A DNA stretch of 64,000 nt, taken from Clytia hemisphaerica. Taxonomy: Eukaryota; Cnidaria; Hydrozoa; Leptothecata; Clytiidae. Position 1 is the stretch's first letter. The number at the start of each line of letters is the position of its first letter. Below, piece by piece: positions 1-10,200 of this stretch. Position numbers and translations under genes: made by a program. The notes under the pieces are model-generated. The model saw only the letters and a list, made by a program, of their open reading frames with translations. It made no database searches and was not told where the DNA came from. The stretch is taken from contig CACVBU010000820.1 of the NCBI GenBank assembly GCA_902728285.1, positions 193,742 to 257,741 of the forward strand, in the 5' to 3' direction.

Positions 1-990
1 ATTTCATTCAATTATGTGACGTCATAACACGTGACTACGAGTGAGCGAGTTAACAAATGAGTGATATGATTGACCGATAATTGACACGTGACTTGTCGGA
101 ATTACCGTCTGTTTGAATATTGGGCAGGGCACAGAGACTGACGCGTTTGGAACTTTTATAACATGTTCAAACTGAATGAAGAAAAAAAGTACAATGTTTT
201 AGTCTCAAAAAAATTAGGAAAAATGACAAATTTTAGTCTGAGAAAAAATTGAAAAAAGTGACAAAGGTTGATCATCCAAAAATGGAGAAAAATTGACAAA
301 TCTTAATCTCAAAAAATTGAAAAAAATGACGAATCTCACATACTGTAAGATTGACAAAAACTGACCAAAAATGAGTGGAAAAATTGGCTAGAAATTTCTC
401 CGTAAAAATGTAAAAAAAACATTCATTACAAAAATTTCATAACCTAATCTTAACCTAGGGAAACAGGATGCCTGAGCCCAGATGGCTGGTGAAAAACACG
501 AAAGAATGAACGAGAAAAAAACCTACCAGGTAGCCAGTAAATGACAGCTGTGTATTGAGTGCCCAAAAATGACAAAAAATGACGATTGAAAAATCAAAGT
601 TAAAAATTGAATTCCATGACTCTAAAAAAAATTCTCTTTTACTTTGAACCTCGCATAGTACATAGAACCTCTTAGTAAGGAACAAGTGAGCTCTTTGAAA
701 AAAGTGTCTCGATTTTGATAAAAAACTGACAAAAAATGAACAAAAGATTACATAATGAAACAATAGAAAAATAATGACACGCACGCATTGAACATAAAAT
801 AGGATGCGTAAAAAATTCGGTTAGCCATTATAGCCATTAAGCAAATTATTCGGAATTGGGTCATCCCATCCAATCTTTTGTCTCCACATTGACTGAAGTA
901 TTATCTCTGGTTTGACATCTTTGGTTTGACCAATAGCGGTGAGAGAAAACCAAGTGGGTCGTATATTGAGCTCAAGAAGCTTAAAAGCCC
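1..990. other. AT-rich stretch without a recognisable gene
   Basis: From about 180 to 780 the sequence is a loose, irregular repetition of short words such as TGACAAA and AAAAATTGA, which looks like decayed simple repeat. Short open frames here have no recognisable domain and are rich in Phe and Ser, as expected from translating A-runs on the other strand. The first 150 bases carry TGACGTCA-like and CACGTG words, but nothing shows that they are used. Confidence 0.5.
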
Positions 991-1430
991 TCATTTCGTC
1001 TTTTGGTGTTCTCTAATTTTGACGTTGAAGAAGAATTCGTCACTGCAGGAATTCCACCATACTCTCAAAGTTCGCTCATGTGGCAACTTGTTCAACTCTT
1101 GAAATGCAATTTTAGGCGACCTATCCTCCTCCGGCATGGACTTGATAAAATCTGAATCATTGGATAACCATTTTGTTAATCGGAAATGTTTCCCTTTCAC
1201 AACCGTCTTCAAATTCTGACAGGTTTCCTTCGCTTCTTTTATTTCATCAAACGAGTCTAAGAAGTCATCCATATGGAACTTCTCAGTCACTGCTTTCGAT
1301 ACACTGTCATTTCTTTCATCAGGTAGTTCTTTGGATGAAGGTACTAGTGGGATGTCATTTAAATCCGTGACACAACTTCGAAGTGCCCAGTTGGCACAAC
1401 AGGGTGAGTCGATTTTGCCGAACAATTGCA
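991..1430 (-). pseudogene. BEL/Pao reverse transcriptase, later part
   Basis: Read on the - strand, this gives RMLVQLFGKIDSPCCANWAL, then EKFHMDDFLDSFD (the YVDD-like catalytic box region, here MDDFLDS), then KGKHFRLTKWLSND. These are the expected motifs of BEL/Pao RT after the palm. By comparison with the family, about 60 to 70 residues are missing between this piece and the one ending at 1651, where a miniature element now sits. The first residues of the open frame upstream of 1430 belong to that element. Confidence 0.65.
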
Positions 1431-1442
1431 CTAACATTCTGT

Positions 1443-1624
1443 TACAAATGTGGGATACAAAATCAAAACAAATGTCACATGTCAAATGAAAAATCAAAAC
1501 AAATATTGCTGATTTTGATTGTTTCAATTGTTTTACAAGTTTGTTTTGGACACGTGATTTTAATTGTTCTCTTTAATGACACGTGGTTCGCGCAATGTTT
1601 ATGTTTTACTACTTTTATGTCCCT
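1443..1624 (+). mobile_element. TTAA-type miniature transposon, partial copy
   Basis: Nearly the same sequence recurs at 57290-57471. Both share a long stretch around GGACACGTGATTTTAATTG and end in ATGTCCCT followed by TTAA. The left end differs from the full copy, so this copy is truncated or rearranged there. It sits inside the BEL/Pao RT coding region. Confidence 0.65.
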
Positions 1625-1650
1625 TTAACAAGTTCGGACCTGGTAGCAGG

Positions 1651-2079
1651 TTATCGTTCAGTGATGAACCGTTGAACTTTGACGAGGCGTCGAAAACGAT
1701 TCTTATCTTTCCAGGTTTCTTGGGTTACAACACCAAAGTGGTGAGGTATGTAATTTGTTTTGTTTGAGATCGATTGCGCTTCTTCATTGGTCAGCTTCTT
1801 GACATGACCCAAGGTAACATACTCCTGAATCTTCTCATGATAAATTTCCTTGATTTCTGGAAACCTCTCAAGACGCTTTTTAGTGGATGCAAGTTTTTTC
1901 TCAGTGAGGAATCGGTTATTCTCTAGACGAACTTCATCCTCCTTCCATAGCACTGCCACTTCACATATTCCTTGACAGTTTTGATATTGTTGCGTAGGAT
2001 TTTTGTTACAAAAACCTTTCGACACTGGCTGGAACCCCCCTCCCTGGCCTGAGGGGGGGGCTAAAAGGTCGAACAGCAA
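1651..2079 (-). pseudogene. BEL/Pao reverse transcriptase, N-terminal part
   Basis: The frame holds FPEIKEIYHEKIQEYVTLGH and [11 protein letters not shown], the usual lead-in to the BEL/Pao RT domain. The last part shifts frame: read in the neighbouring frame, 1690-1625 gives [17 protein letters not shown], the expected next motif. The copy is then cut by the TTAA element ending at 1624. The first residues of the open frame (about 2079-2045) derive from G-rich sequence that does not look like BEL/Pao. Confidence 0.65.
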
Positions 2080-2119
2080 TTGGTACCTGATTTTAGCCTG
2101 TGGCTAGGGGGGACTAACC

Positions 2120-2403
2120 ATTGAGTTTCAAGCCGAAGGCTAGAGGTCAATCTCTAACCTTTCTCAGGCAAGAAAAATTGAAGCCTTAAAATATGCGCCG
2201 TATTTTTGATGACGGATTGAATCTAGCAATTCCTTTGTTTTCGAGTGATATATTTTTCGAAATTAAGCGGTAAATTTTAGTTTCAATCTGTCATTTGTGT
2301 AAAAACCAGGCGGGTCGCTCAAGGCCGCGCAACTTTGGTAGGATTTGTTGGCTTCAAATCCTACCAAGGAGATTGACCTCTAGCCTTCGGCTTGAAACTC
2401 AAT
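2120..2403. mobile_element. MITE with 10-bp target duplication (MULE-like)
   Basis: The ends are inverted repeats of about 35 bases, beginning ATTGAGTTTCAAGCCGAAGG and closing with its complement. GGGACTAACC stands directly on both sides (2110-2119 and 2404-2413). A target duplication of 9 to 10 bases is typical of Mutator-like elements. It has no coding capacity. The insert lies in G-rich sequence that itself interrupts the BEL/Pao remnant, so the insertions are nested. Confidence 0.75.
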
Positions 2404-2413
2404 GGGACTAACC

Positions 2414-2690
2414 ATGTTAGGGGTCACCTAAATTTTTTCAGATAGATCTGGGGGCTAGATTCTATGTTTGGTGATTTTTTTCTGAACTTGTTTTTCTTTC
2501 ATCATAAACTTCACTACGGAATGTTTTCTGTCTAAAAAAGCGTGTTTCTGAGAAAACTGTTTGTGCGCTGAGCTATTTCTAAAAATTTGTATAATAGCAC
2601 GGCTTAGGGGTCACCTAAAATATTTGGCAACCATGGGTTACCTAAATCTTAGGGGTCACCTGAATTCTTAGGGGGCACCTAAAACCTGCT
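2414..2690 (+). repeat. Irregular AGGGGTCACCTAAA repeats
   Basis: The word AGGGGTCACCTAA or a close variant recurs about five times (near 2418, 2607, 2635, 2651 and 2678). The stretch is not BEL/Pao coding and probably belongs to an element inserted between the protease and RT regions. Confidence 0.45.
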
Positions 2691-2764
2691 GCCAAGCCAT
2701 GACACTGTTGGAAGATCGCCCTCCAAATAATGTCCAGCCGAAAATGGTTTTTACAGCCAGTGGG

Positions 2765-3250
2765 TCAGATGCTGATCGTCTTTGACATATGAAGGTGTAA
2801 CACGGCTTCTGGTGTATCCGCTCCAATGAGAATATCCACATCTCCTTTCAATGTTTGCACCAATGGGATATATTTCAAGTGCTTGTAAGTTTTCTTCATT
2901 TTCGACAGATTGTAAGGCTTCATTGTAATATTGAGATTCTCCATAACCCAAGCATCCTGAATGGCAATCGCTGACTGAGTTGAGTTCTTTGTTGAAGAAG
3001 AAGTACCAACTGAGAAACTCACTGATTTTGACCGTAATGTTTGCTTGTTAGTTAATACGTTGGAAAGTGTGAGAGTTCGACCTTTTCCAGTTAGCTTCAG
3101 TTGATCAGCCAGACTATATTTTATTAGTGTTCTGTCTGAACCTGTGTCGAGTAGGGCTTTGATTTCCATTGATATGGCTCCATTTGAAATCGTCAATTGG
3201 ACGACCTGAAGGTAAGTATTTGTTGTGGTTTTACCAAAGATAGATTGCAT
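2765..3250 (-). pseudogene. BEL/Pao retroviral-type aspartic protease region
   Basis: This is the longest intact BEL/Pao piece, an open frame of 161 codons. The active-site loop LLDTGSDRTLI lies about 33 residues in. The second-strand motif DVDILIGADTPE is near the end. Both are standard for the peptidase of this superfamily, which cuts the polyprotein. It lies between gag upstream and RT downstream on the same strand, as expected. The frame is open here, but the polyprotein around it is broken, so it is counted as part of a dead element. Confidence 0.7.
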
Positions 3251-3349
3251 TCTTTAAAAGACCATTTAAATTTGCATTCTTTCATCATATGCTTGTTGGA
3301 TCTGGTTGGATAGGCAGTTGAAACATCATTTTCGTTCCATGATGATTTT

Positions 3350-4188
3350 TCTTCTTTCAGGCACTGGCTTTTTTTTTGAATTCCTCACATTCCCATATCT
3401 TATGGGACTTTTAACTTAACCAGCAGCTGAACTTCACTCCTTCTCCACCAATATGATTGTTTTGCCCTTCCTTGCTTCCTTCAATCTTTCTCTTTTCACC
3501 TTGCTCTCTTGATTATATCTGCTATTGGATTTAGAATTCCTTTAATGTGGTATCTAAGAATGTTTCAAGCTTGAGCAGACTTAGATCAGTGTCATCGAAG
3601 TCCTTAGATTTCTTGTAAAAGTTCTTTCTCAGGTTGCATGGCAACCTAATGACAGCCTTCGGCAAGCTTTCGAGTTGAGTGAATGGCGGGAATGTTGCCA
3701 GTCTTTTTCAACCAAGTTAAGGTGGATTTTAATTGTTGGTGGAACCTTTTCAAAGCGGCTCTATCATTTGACACCAGTTGATGTTTATCCAGCAGAAGTC
3801 TCTTTTTGGCGTAAAATATTCCTGATGTCCCAAGGCACTCAACACCTTCTCTTGTTTTATCAGCAGTCTCTCTATCCCATCATTGTCCGTGAATGACAAC
3901 TTGAAGTGAACTCCTCGACTGAAGTTTTCGATGAGTTCCGGCCATTTGGCACTATCGCCATTGAATTTAGTTGGCTCGATAATTGGTAACGTCTTACTTT
4001 CAAACTCATAGTGCTGCGCTAGCGGTGACAGGGTTGGATAGACCAGCAAGACAAGTCTCTTCTCCCTCAACCAAATCATCAATGAAGTTATCAATAGACT
4101 GCAAGAACGTTTTCTGAGTTTTTGTAGCAGAAGTTGGATTTTGGGTGACAAATGTACCAGAAGATTGACTCAAGCTATTTTCAGTCAT
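3350..4188 (-). pseudogene. BEL/Pao gag remnant with zinc-knuckle trace
   Basis: The start at 4188 gives a Ser/Thr-rich N-terminus. Then, in a shifted frame, comes the stretch around KFNGDSAKWPELIENF and SFTDNDGIERLL, typical of the gag-like region (DUF1759) of BEL/Pao elements. Further along (about 3420-3350) the - strand reads SHKIWECEEFKKK, matching the conserved His/Cys stretch after the gag domain, with another Cys just before it. At least two frameshifts separate these pieces, so no full gag can be made. The family assignment is firm; the exact borders are not. Confidence 0.65.
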
Positions 4189-4635
4189 TTTGAGTTTATA
4201 GAACAGTATCTTGTTTATAAACTACCTTTAAAAACTAATCATTTCCCGAGGAAGCACCAACACCAATCAAAGCAACTTTGCCACGAAGAGACCATTTGAC
4301 TTTTAGTCTCTAGGGAGATTTAGCCAAGACACCAAGCATACTCTTGATTGTAGAGGATTTTAATAATGCAAGATCTCCTTTCCTTTAAAGTAGATTCACA
4401 GAATGCCAGTTTCGATTCAATTTTCTTTAAAAATAACTCTACCGTTTTTTACTTTTTTTATGACAGTAAGTGATTTTTCTTGAAAATAAACTTGATTAAA
4501 GTAGCAAAAAATTACTTCAGTTAATTTGCATACAAAAATTGTCTTTTTAAAATCATATATTTTATATAACAAGTTAAAAAATCTTCATTACTCAGCAGAT
4601 ACTCAATTACAAATTGTCTTTTGTAATTTTCCTTT
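4189..4635. other. Stretch between gag remnant and minisatellite, nothing recognised
   Basis: This is where the 5' untranslated region and LTR of the - strand BEL/Pao element should lie. I see no repeat of this sequence elsewhere in the window that would mark an LTR, and no gene. Confidence 0.4.
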
Positions 4636-5145
4636 GAAAATACAAGAGACTGTACAGGTGATTCTTCTTTGAAAATACAAGAGACTGTACAGGTGATTCT
4701 TCTTTGAAAATACAAAAGACTGTACAGGTGAATCTTCTTTGAAAATACAAGAGACTGTACAGGTGATTCTTCTTTGAAAATACAAGAGACTGTACAGGTG
4801 ATTCTTCTTTGAAAATACAAGAGACTGTACAGGTGAATCTTCTTTGAAAATACAAGAGACTACAGGGTCTTCTTCTTTGAAAAATACAAGAGACGTACAG
4901 GTGAATCTTACTTGAAAAATACAAGAGACTGTACAGGTGAATCTTCTTTGAAAATACAAGAGACTGGTGATTCTTCTTTGAGGTGTATTCTTCTTTGATA
5001 CAAGAGACTGTACAGGTGAATCTTCTTTGAAAATACAAGAGACTGTACAGGTGAATCTTCTTTGAAAATACAAGAGACTGTACAGGTGATTCTTCTTTGA
5101 AAATGCAAAAGACTGTACAGGTGATTTCCCTTTGAAAATGAAAGA
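4636..5145. repeat. 35-bp minisatellite, about 14 copies
   Basis: The unit begins GAAAATACAAGAGACTGTAC and ends with a CTTCTTT run. Near-perfect 35-base copies follow one another, with several shortened copies between 4860 and 5000. On the - strand the perfect unit has no stop in any of the three frames. Because 35 is not a multiple of three, one frame cycles through all three readings, which produces overlapping frames of 99 to 156 codons. These are by-products of the repeat, not genes. Confidence 0.9.
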
Positions 5146-5462
5146 ATTTGCTTTAGGTTTGGTTCAAATCACCCATTCCAGAAAGTAAGAGTGAAAGAAA
5201 ACAGTAAAGTTTTATTTTATCTAAACAAAGGCTTTTTCGTTAAAACCATCTTCAGATATTACATGAGCATATCCTTTCGTAGATTTTGCTCAGTGAAAGC
5301 AAGGAATTAAAGCAAAAGGCCTTCATGTTTACACCCGTAAGACCAAGAAGGTTATGCACTGTAAAAATGGCCTGAGTGAAAGACAAAAATTGAATAATGG
5401 CCTTGTGGAGTTTATTATAAGGATGTAGGAATCAATTCTATTCTATGTCGCACACTGAAAAG
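5146..5462. other. Unassigned sequence
   Basis: This is ordinary AT-rich sequence between the minisatellite and an RT-like fragment. Nothing recognised. Confidence 0.4.
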
Positions 5463-5678
5463 TTAATAAGGTTCTCCAATCTTTTGGCGTACGATAACGT
5501 CATCAATATAGCGTTTATAAAATGGTGGGTTGTGGATGTGAATGATGTCGTTTTTAAGTTTGGTCAGGCAGGGTAACTGGTAAGGGTCTACCCATTTTGC
5601 ATCCATCTGATTGCTGGTAGATGTTGGATTGGAAAGTAAAAGTTCTTTTCGTTGATAATTTCTCAAGTAATGTATCAT
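5463..5678 (-). pseudogene. Short reverse-transcriptase-like fragment (YIDD box)
   Basis: A 71-codon frame on the - strand ends in FYKRYIDDVIVRQK, which resembles the catalytic YxDD box of reverse transcriptases, with an FYKRY lead-in like that of Penelope-like elements. No other RT motifs are found on either side, so the fragment could be a chance match. The family is a guess. Confidence 0.3.
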
Positions 5679-6170
5679 AATATTTTGTGCACATATTTAG
5701 GTAACATACGAATTGTATTGATCTTGTGTGCTAAATTAGAAGTTGGTTCTGGATCATCTTAGAAAAGTCAAGTGTACTGTTTATTATATGTTCGCTATAG
5801 GTATAGAGTGGTTTGAGGTAATTACAAATCACTTTCACATTATACGTACATGTTCCTGTTTATTGGCCTGAATATCCCCTCATCCAGGATAATAGATGAT
5901 ACGTCATCAGACTTTTAGGTTTTGGAGCAGTTCGATATAATTTTGCTGGTGCGTTAGATTTCGGCCAAATATCATTGCAATGTTCATATTTCGAGAAATA
6001 ACGGTACAAGAATTGCTGAAAATATTTCAAATCATCTAAAGTGTTGTCTGCAGAATTTTTATATACCTTATTGGTAATACCATAATAATGTCTTGCTATT
6101 TGATGACGTGGTCGATTTCATTCACGGTAACAACACTTGGATCTTGGAATTGTAGTTTGGAGTCGTCGTC
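5679..6170. other. Unassigned sequence
   Basis: No open frame with a recognisable domain and no clear terminal repeat. It may be more of the same decayed RT-bearing element, but I could not confirm that. Confidence 0.35.
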
Positions 6171-6171
6171 T

Positions 6172-6600
6172 TTTTGAACCTACCCGGAGGTCCTATGAAT
6201 TAACTGATGTTCGTCCGTTCGTTAGTTCGTTAGTTCGTTACCAACTTTTCTCGAGATTGGCTCATTAGTTTTTCCTGATTTTTGGCACAAAGATGCAAAA
6301 TGGTAATGCCCGAAATGTGACGGAGCCCGATTTTCGAAAGAAATTAATTTCCGGCCGAAAATGCCGGAAATATGCCGGAAAAACCGGTTTTTTGGCATTT
6401 TCTCAAGATTTCATCATTGTCAATAAAACCGATTTTTGCGACCAGAACTTTCTATTTATTTTTTCCCTACAACCCTTCCCTCTCCCCCCCATCGTCGATC
6501 AATGATGATTTTTTTGCGTTATGCATTTTCGCTAAACGCTATATTTTCTGACTGACTTTTTTCTCCTCGCATTGATATCTAATTTTCATCATCAGGTAGG
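6172..6600 (+). repeat. Dispersed repeat with GTTC/GTTA microsatellite, copy 1
   Basis: It begins with a small hairpin (ACCTACCCGGAGGT), then GTTCGTTAGTTCGTTAG, then a conserved body: CTTTTCTCGAGATTGGCTCA, GCACAAAGATGCAAAATGG and several CCGGAAAT words. The same order of parts occurs at 48266-48620 and 55974-56712. It is non-coding and its class is unknown. Confidence 0.7.
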
Positions 6601-7233
6601 TCCATTCAGCATCTAGCTTGTTGCTTTAGGTTGTTTCCCTTGACAATCGCAAAAGATTTGTCTAAATTTATATATATTGTCTAAAATTTTATCCAATTTT
6701 CCTTGCAAAATACAACAAGGTACTTAGAAATTCAAATTTTCTTTAAATTTTCTCTACATTATTTTCCTTGAAAAATATAGGAAAATGTTCCAATCAATAT
6801 TCCATTTAATATATAATGACTACCAGATTTGTAATACCCTTCTTTGAAATGAAAACCTACCTTCATTCTATATTTACTTCCAAAAACAACCAGACTCTGT
6901 ATCTGTAAAAATCTCTAAAACAGTCCGCCTGAGCAAAAGCTCAAAATTGAAACTTATCATATATTACCGGGCCACCTATCAAAAAGCCTCAAGTGGACCC
7001 TGGGCTAAAAATACATTAAATTTCTTAATTTTATTTAAAATAACAGCGACCGAAGTGAGCATGAATATAATTGTTCATAAATTTTTTCAAAATTTCGAAC
7101 TTATAATTAATTACATTACTTTCGAGCTTCATGCCTTACGGCAATCATCAAGTCGTAAATAAAACATTTGAATAAAGTGTTTCGAAAATATTCTTGCAAA
7201 CAGACCGCTGGCATTTTTTTATTTATTTTTTAG
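6601..7233. other. Sequence upstream of the first visible ACAD8 exon
   Basis: It contains several loose copies of a TTTTCCTTGAAAAATA-like motif (about 6695-6785), but no gene was recognised. The missing first ACAD8 exon should lie here or further left. I found no ATG-led piece with a donor site in the right phase that I trust. Confidence 0.35.
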
Positions 7234-10200
7234 CTGGAGAAGGGCTTGACGAGGATAGACAAAGCATTCAAGAACTTGCTTTGAGTTTTGCAGCTAAAGA
7301 AATGGCTCCTAACATGTTGAAATGGGATGAACAGGTAAAAAATCTTTAGCTTGAATTGTGAACAATTGAACTCTACCTTTTTTTCGTAAATATTTTCTAG
7401 TATCCACCTGCTACCTGCCTATGCCATAGACTCCCTCAATCAGACATTCAATAGGTAAAAGCTGGTAATTGAGATTTATCAACCAATGCTAGGTTATATT
7501 TAGGGAGCAGAGTTTAATTAATCCGATAATCAACATTAAACTCATTAAATATAATGCTCTCATATTAAGTATTTGAATTTTCTATCAATTACATAAGTCA
7601 TGAAACTTTATAGATAAAATTCACAATAAAATTGTTTGAAAATCATTATTCATACATTTCCGATGATTTCGAATTAAGAGAATGAAGAAGTCATAAGCTG
7701 TCTTCTTTATCAAAAACTACCCAGATCCTGGTTAATAATCGTCCAGGTTAATCTTGAATTGGAGCACGGTTTTGGATTTCACGACGTCGGCTGGTAGATT
7801 ATTCCAAGAATCGATTGTTCGATAATATTGTTCTTAGGAGATATATCCTTGTTTTCAGGAATATCTTTCGGTTGTTTTTTACTCATTATGGTTGTATTAG
7901 TTTTGAGCTACTAAATTCTGGTCCCCCTTGTCGAATGCCAAGTAGAAATTCAAAAACATCATCTTGAGTTTGTGCTAATGATGTCGTTGTTTTATGATAC
8001 AATGACTCGAGTAGATTTATTAGGGTAGGCGCAACTTGCTCGGGAAATCTCTGGTAGATGGATTCGAAGAGCCAATTTTGCACAAGGTAGTTGGACGCGA
8101 AGCTCAAATCGACGAATAGAAGATAGAAAGGCTTTTGTGTTCTATCCGAGAATTGTCGAAGTCTTTTTGTCACACACATGCCGTCTGCAGTTCCTCTAGT
8201 GCGTCTAAATCCTTGCTGCTGGTCGAGCAGTTGTTCGTCATACCAGTCTTTAAGTCTATTCAAGATTCTTATTACCATTATTTTGGTCGTCCATATTTGA
8301 CGAAGTAGCGATTCGAGCTCTGATAGTAGCGCATTTGATGCGACCGTATACTTGAAGAATTCTGCAGGAAGATCGTTTACCATTCTTTAAGGATTTGAGG
8401 GTAGATACAATTTCGTTCTTTTTTGGAGGGTAAAAATTGATGACCTTACAGGTAATTTGTTGCAATACAGCAATATCATTTGGTATACCAATCAGTTCAA
8501 TGGGTTTCATTTCATTATTTACGTTGCCAGTGAAATGTTTTTCAAAATGTGTTTCCAATTTCCCAGAAAACACATTTACGTCTTCATCGAACAGACGCTT
8601 CCTTTCAAGCTTTTGATTCAGATTTTCAACAAATGTTCTTCTAACTGTAGGTATTAGTAGAGACTTAACATCACGTTTCGGTTCGTTTGGTATTTAGTTG
8701 TATCTTCTTCGAGCAATTCTGGTTGCTTTGGGAAGTCGGTGGTCTGTGTCAATATCAATACCTCATAATATAATCAAGGAGTTTGCGGGTTTTCCCGTCA
8801 TTTCTGTACCATGTTTGAAGACAGTGTTCGAAATACAGAGTTCTTGAATACGTCAAAAAATTTTTAATCGGTTTCAAAGTGGATCAGTGATAATTTTCTT
8901 TCCGTCGAAGAAGCATCTTTTATGCGAAATAATAGTTGTAGCGTCGAAGTGTCCGACAACGATAAGCTTCTGTTTCTTTTGGGTTTTTACGATTGCTTTG
9001 TTTAGATTTGAGTAAAACTTGAATATCTTTGTGTATCCGGACAAGTATACCGACACCTGCTTGACGTTTCTTCTTGTATCCTGACCAGTGGAATTCAAAT
9101 TCTTCACCGGAGTCTAAGCGAATTATCTTCGCCCCAACGTCTACCGTAATTCTTGGAAGCAACATAATGCAAGTTGAGATTTGGCGACTTCCTTTGAGAT
9201 CTTTTCCCCGACATCTTTCTCGGTTCCACTTTGTATGTTGAGGGTTGCGAAGTTCCAGGTTTTTAAAAATATTTTAGCTCCTCGATCTATTTGCCGCGAA
9301 AATTTATTATAAAAAATCAGCGTTTAGCTTCAAAATGATGCTTTATCTTTGAGACAGCCTGGAGACGTCAAAAATGGTCAGATTTGACTGGAATTTGGCT
9401 TACCTGTTCCTTGGGTCAATAGATAAGGCCCTTGTTTTTCATTCATGGGATATTTTCAATTTTGGGGCTTGGATAAGATTTAATGCATACCAAATATTTC
9501 CGACAATGGCAAATATAGATCAAATGCGCGTGTCGAATATGCGACATGCGTATTTTTTATACGAAATATTTTTCATATTTTTGTTATAACCCTCTAACGG
9601 TTCAACCAAATTTTATGCATCCTGTACCTTATTTTTAAGAAAGAAAGTTAGAGGGGTAGATGTGTTAAAGAATGACAAGAGTCTTGCCTAATATTTGTTT
9701 ATTCTTTCATCAAATTTCAGGAACACTTTCCTTTGGACACATTGAAATCAGCTGCTGAATTAGGCTTTGGAGGTATGATTTAATATTGACGCAAATTGTT
9801 TTATGAATAACAATTTTAAAGGCAACTTTTAATTAACAAGATGATAGGTTAAGATTTACTCAAAATAAATCAGAAACACTTTTAGAAGTAAGTAAAAGAC
9901 TTTTCTTTATTCCTTTGGTAATTTCTGGAACTGTTTTGTCGATTTTCAAACCAACACTTTCAAAGTATATTTTATTAATGCGAGATATTTACCCTCAAGA
10001 TAAATTTTTATTAACATGTAAAAGTTTAAAGGATTATTGCGACCCAGAGACTCGAAAAAATTAAACTTGAGAGTAACCTAACTAACCTAAATTGAGGTGA
10101 TTGGGTAAATAAAGAGTCGAAGGTGATCAGGTGATCAGTGAAGGTGAAAATTTCGCATAATACTTGAACATCAACGACGAAGACGCGTGAAACGTGACTC

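Larger units (their letters stand above)
991..4188 (-). mobile_element. Degraded BEL/Pao LTR retrotransposon, internal region
   Basis: Read on the - strand, the parts come in BEL/Pao order: gag (4188 to about 3350), aspartic protease (3250-2765) and reverse transcriptase (2079-1651, then 1430-991). The reading frame shifts several times. Part of the RT palm is missing, and integrase and both LTRs were not found. Later miniature elements sit inside the RT part (1443-1624) and between protease and RT (2120-2403). The copy is therefore an old, dead insertion. It lies 5' of the first ACAD8 exon I can see. The family call rests on the protease, the zinc-knuckle-like stretch and the RT words described in the sub-entries. 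Confidence 0.8.

Noticed and set aside
455-784. 109-codon frame on the - strand
   Set aside because: Phe/Ser-rich translation of A-rich simple sequence with no domain.
4521-5108. Open frames of 66 to 156 codons with repeated VQSLVF and CTVSCIF words
   Set aside because: Products of the 35-base minisatellite read in three frames; no gene signals.
4636-5145. CRISPR-like array
   Set aside because: The units are contiguous tandem copies without unique spacers, and the genome is eukaryotic.
6293-6505. 70-codon frame as a possible missing ACAD8 first exon
   Set aside because: It falls in a dispersed repeat present three times in the window and does not resemble a mitochondrial presequence.
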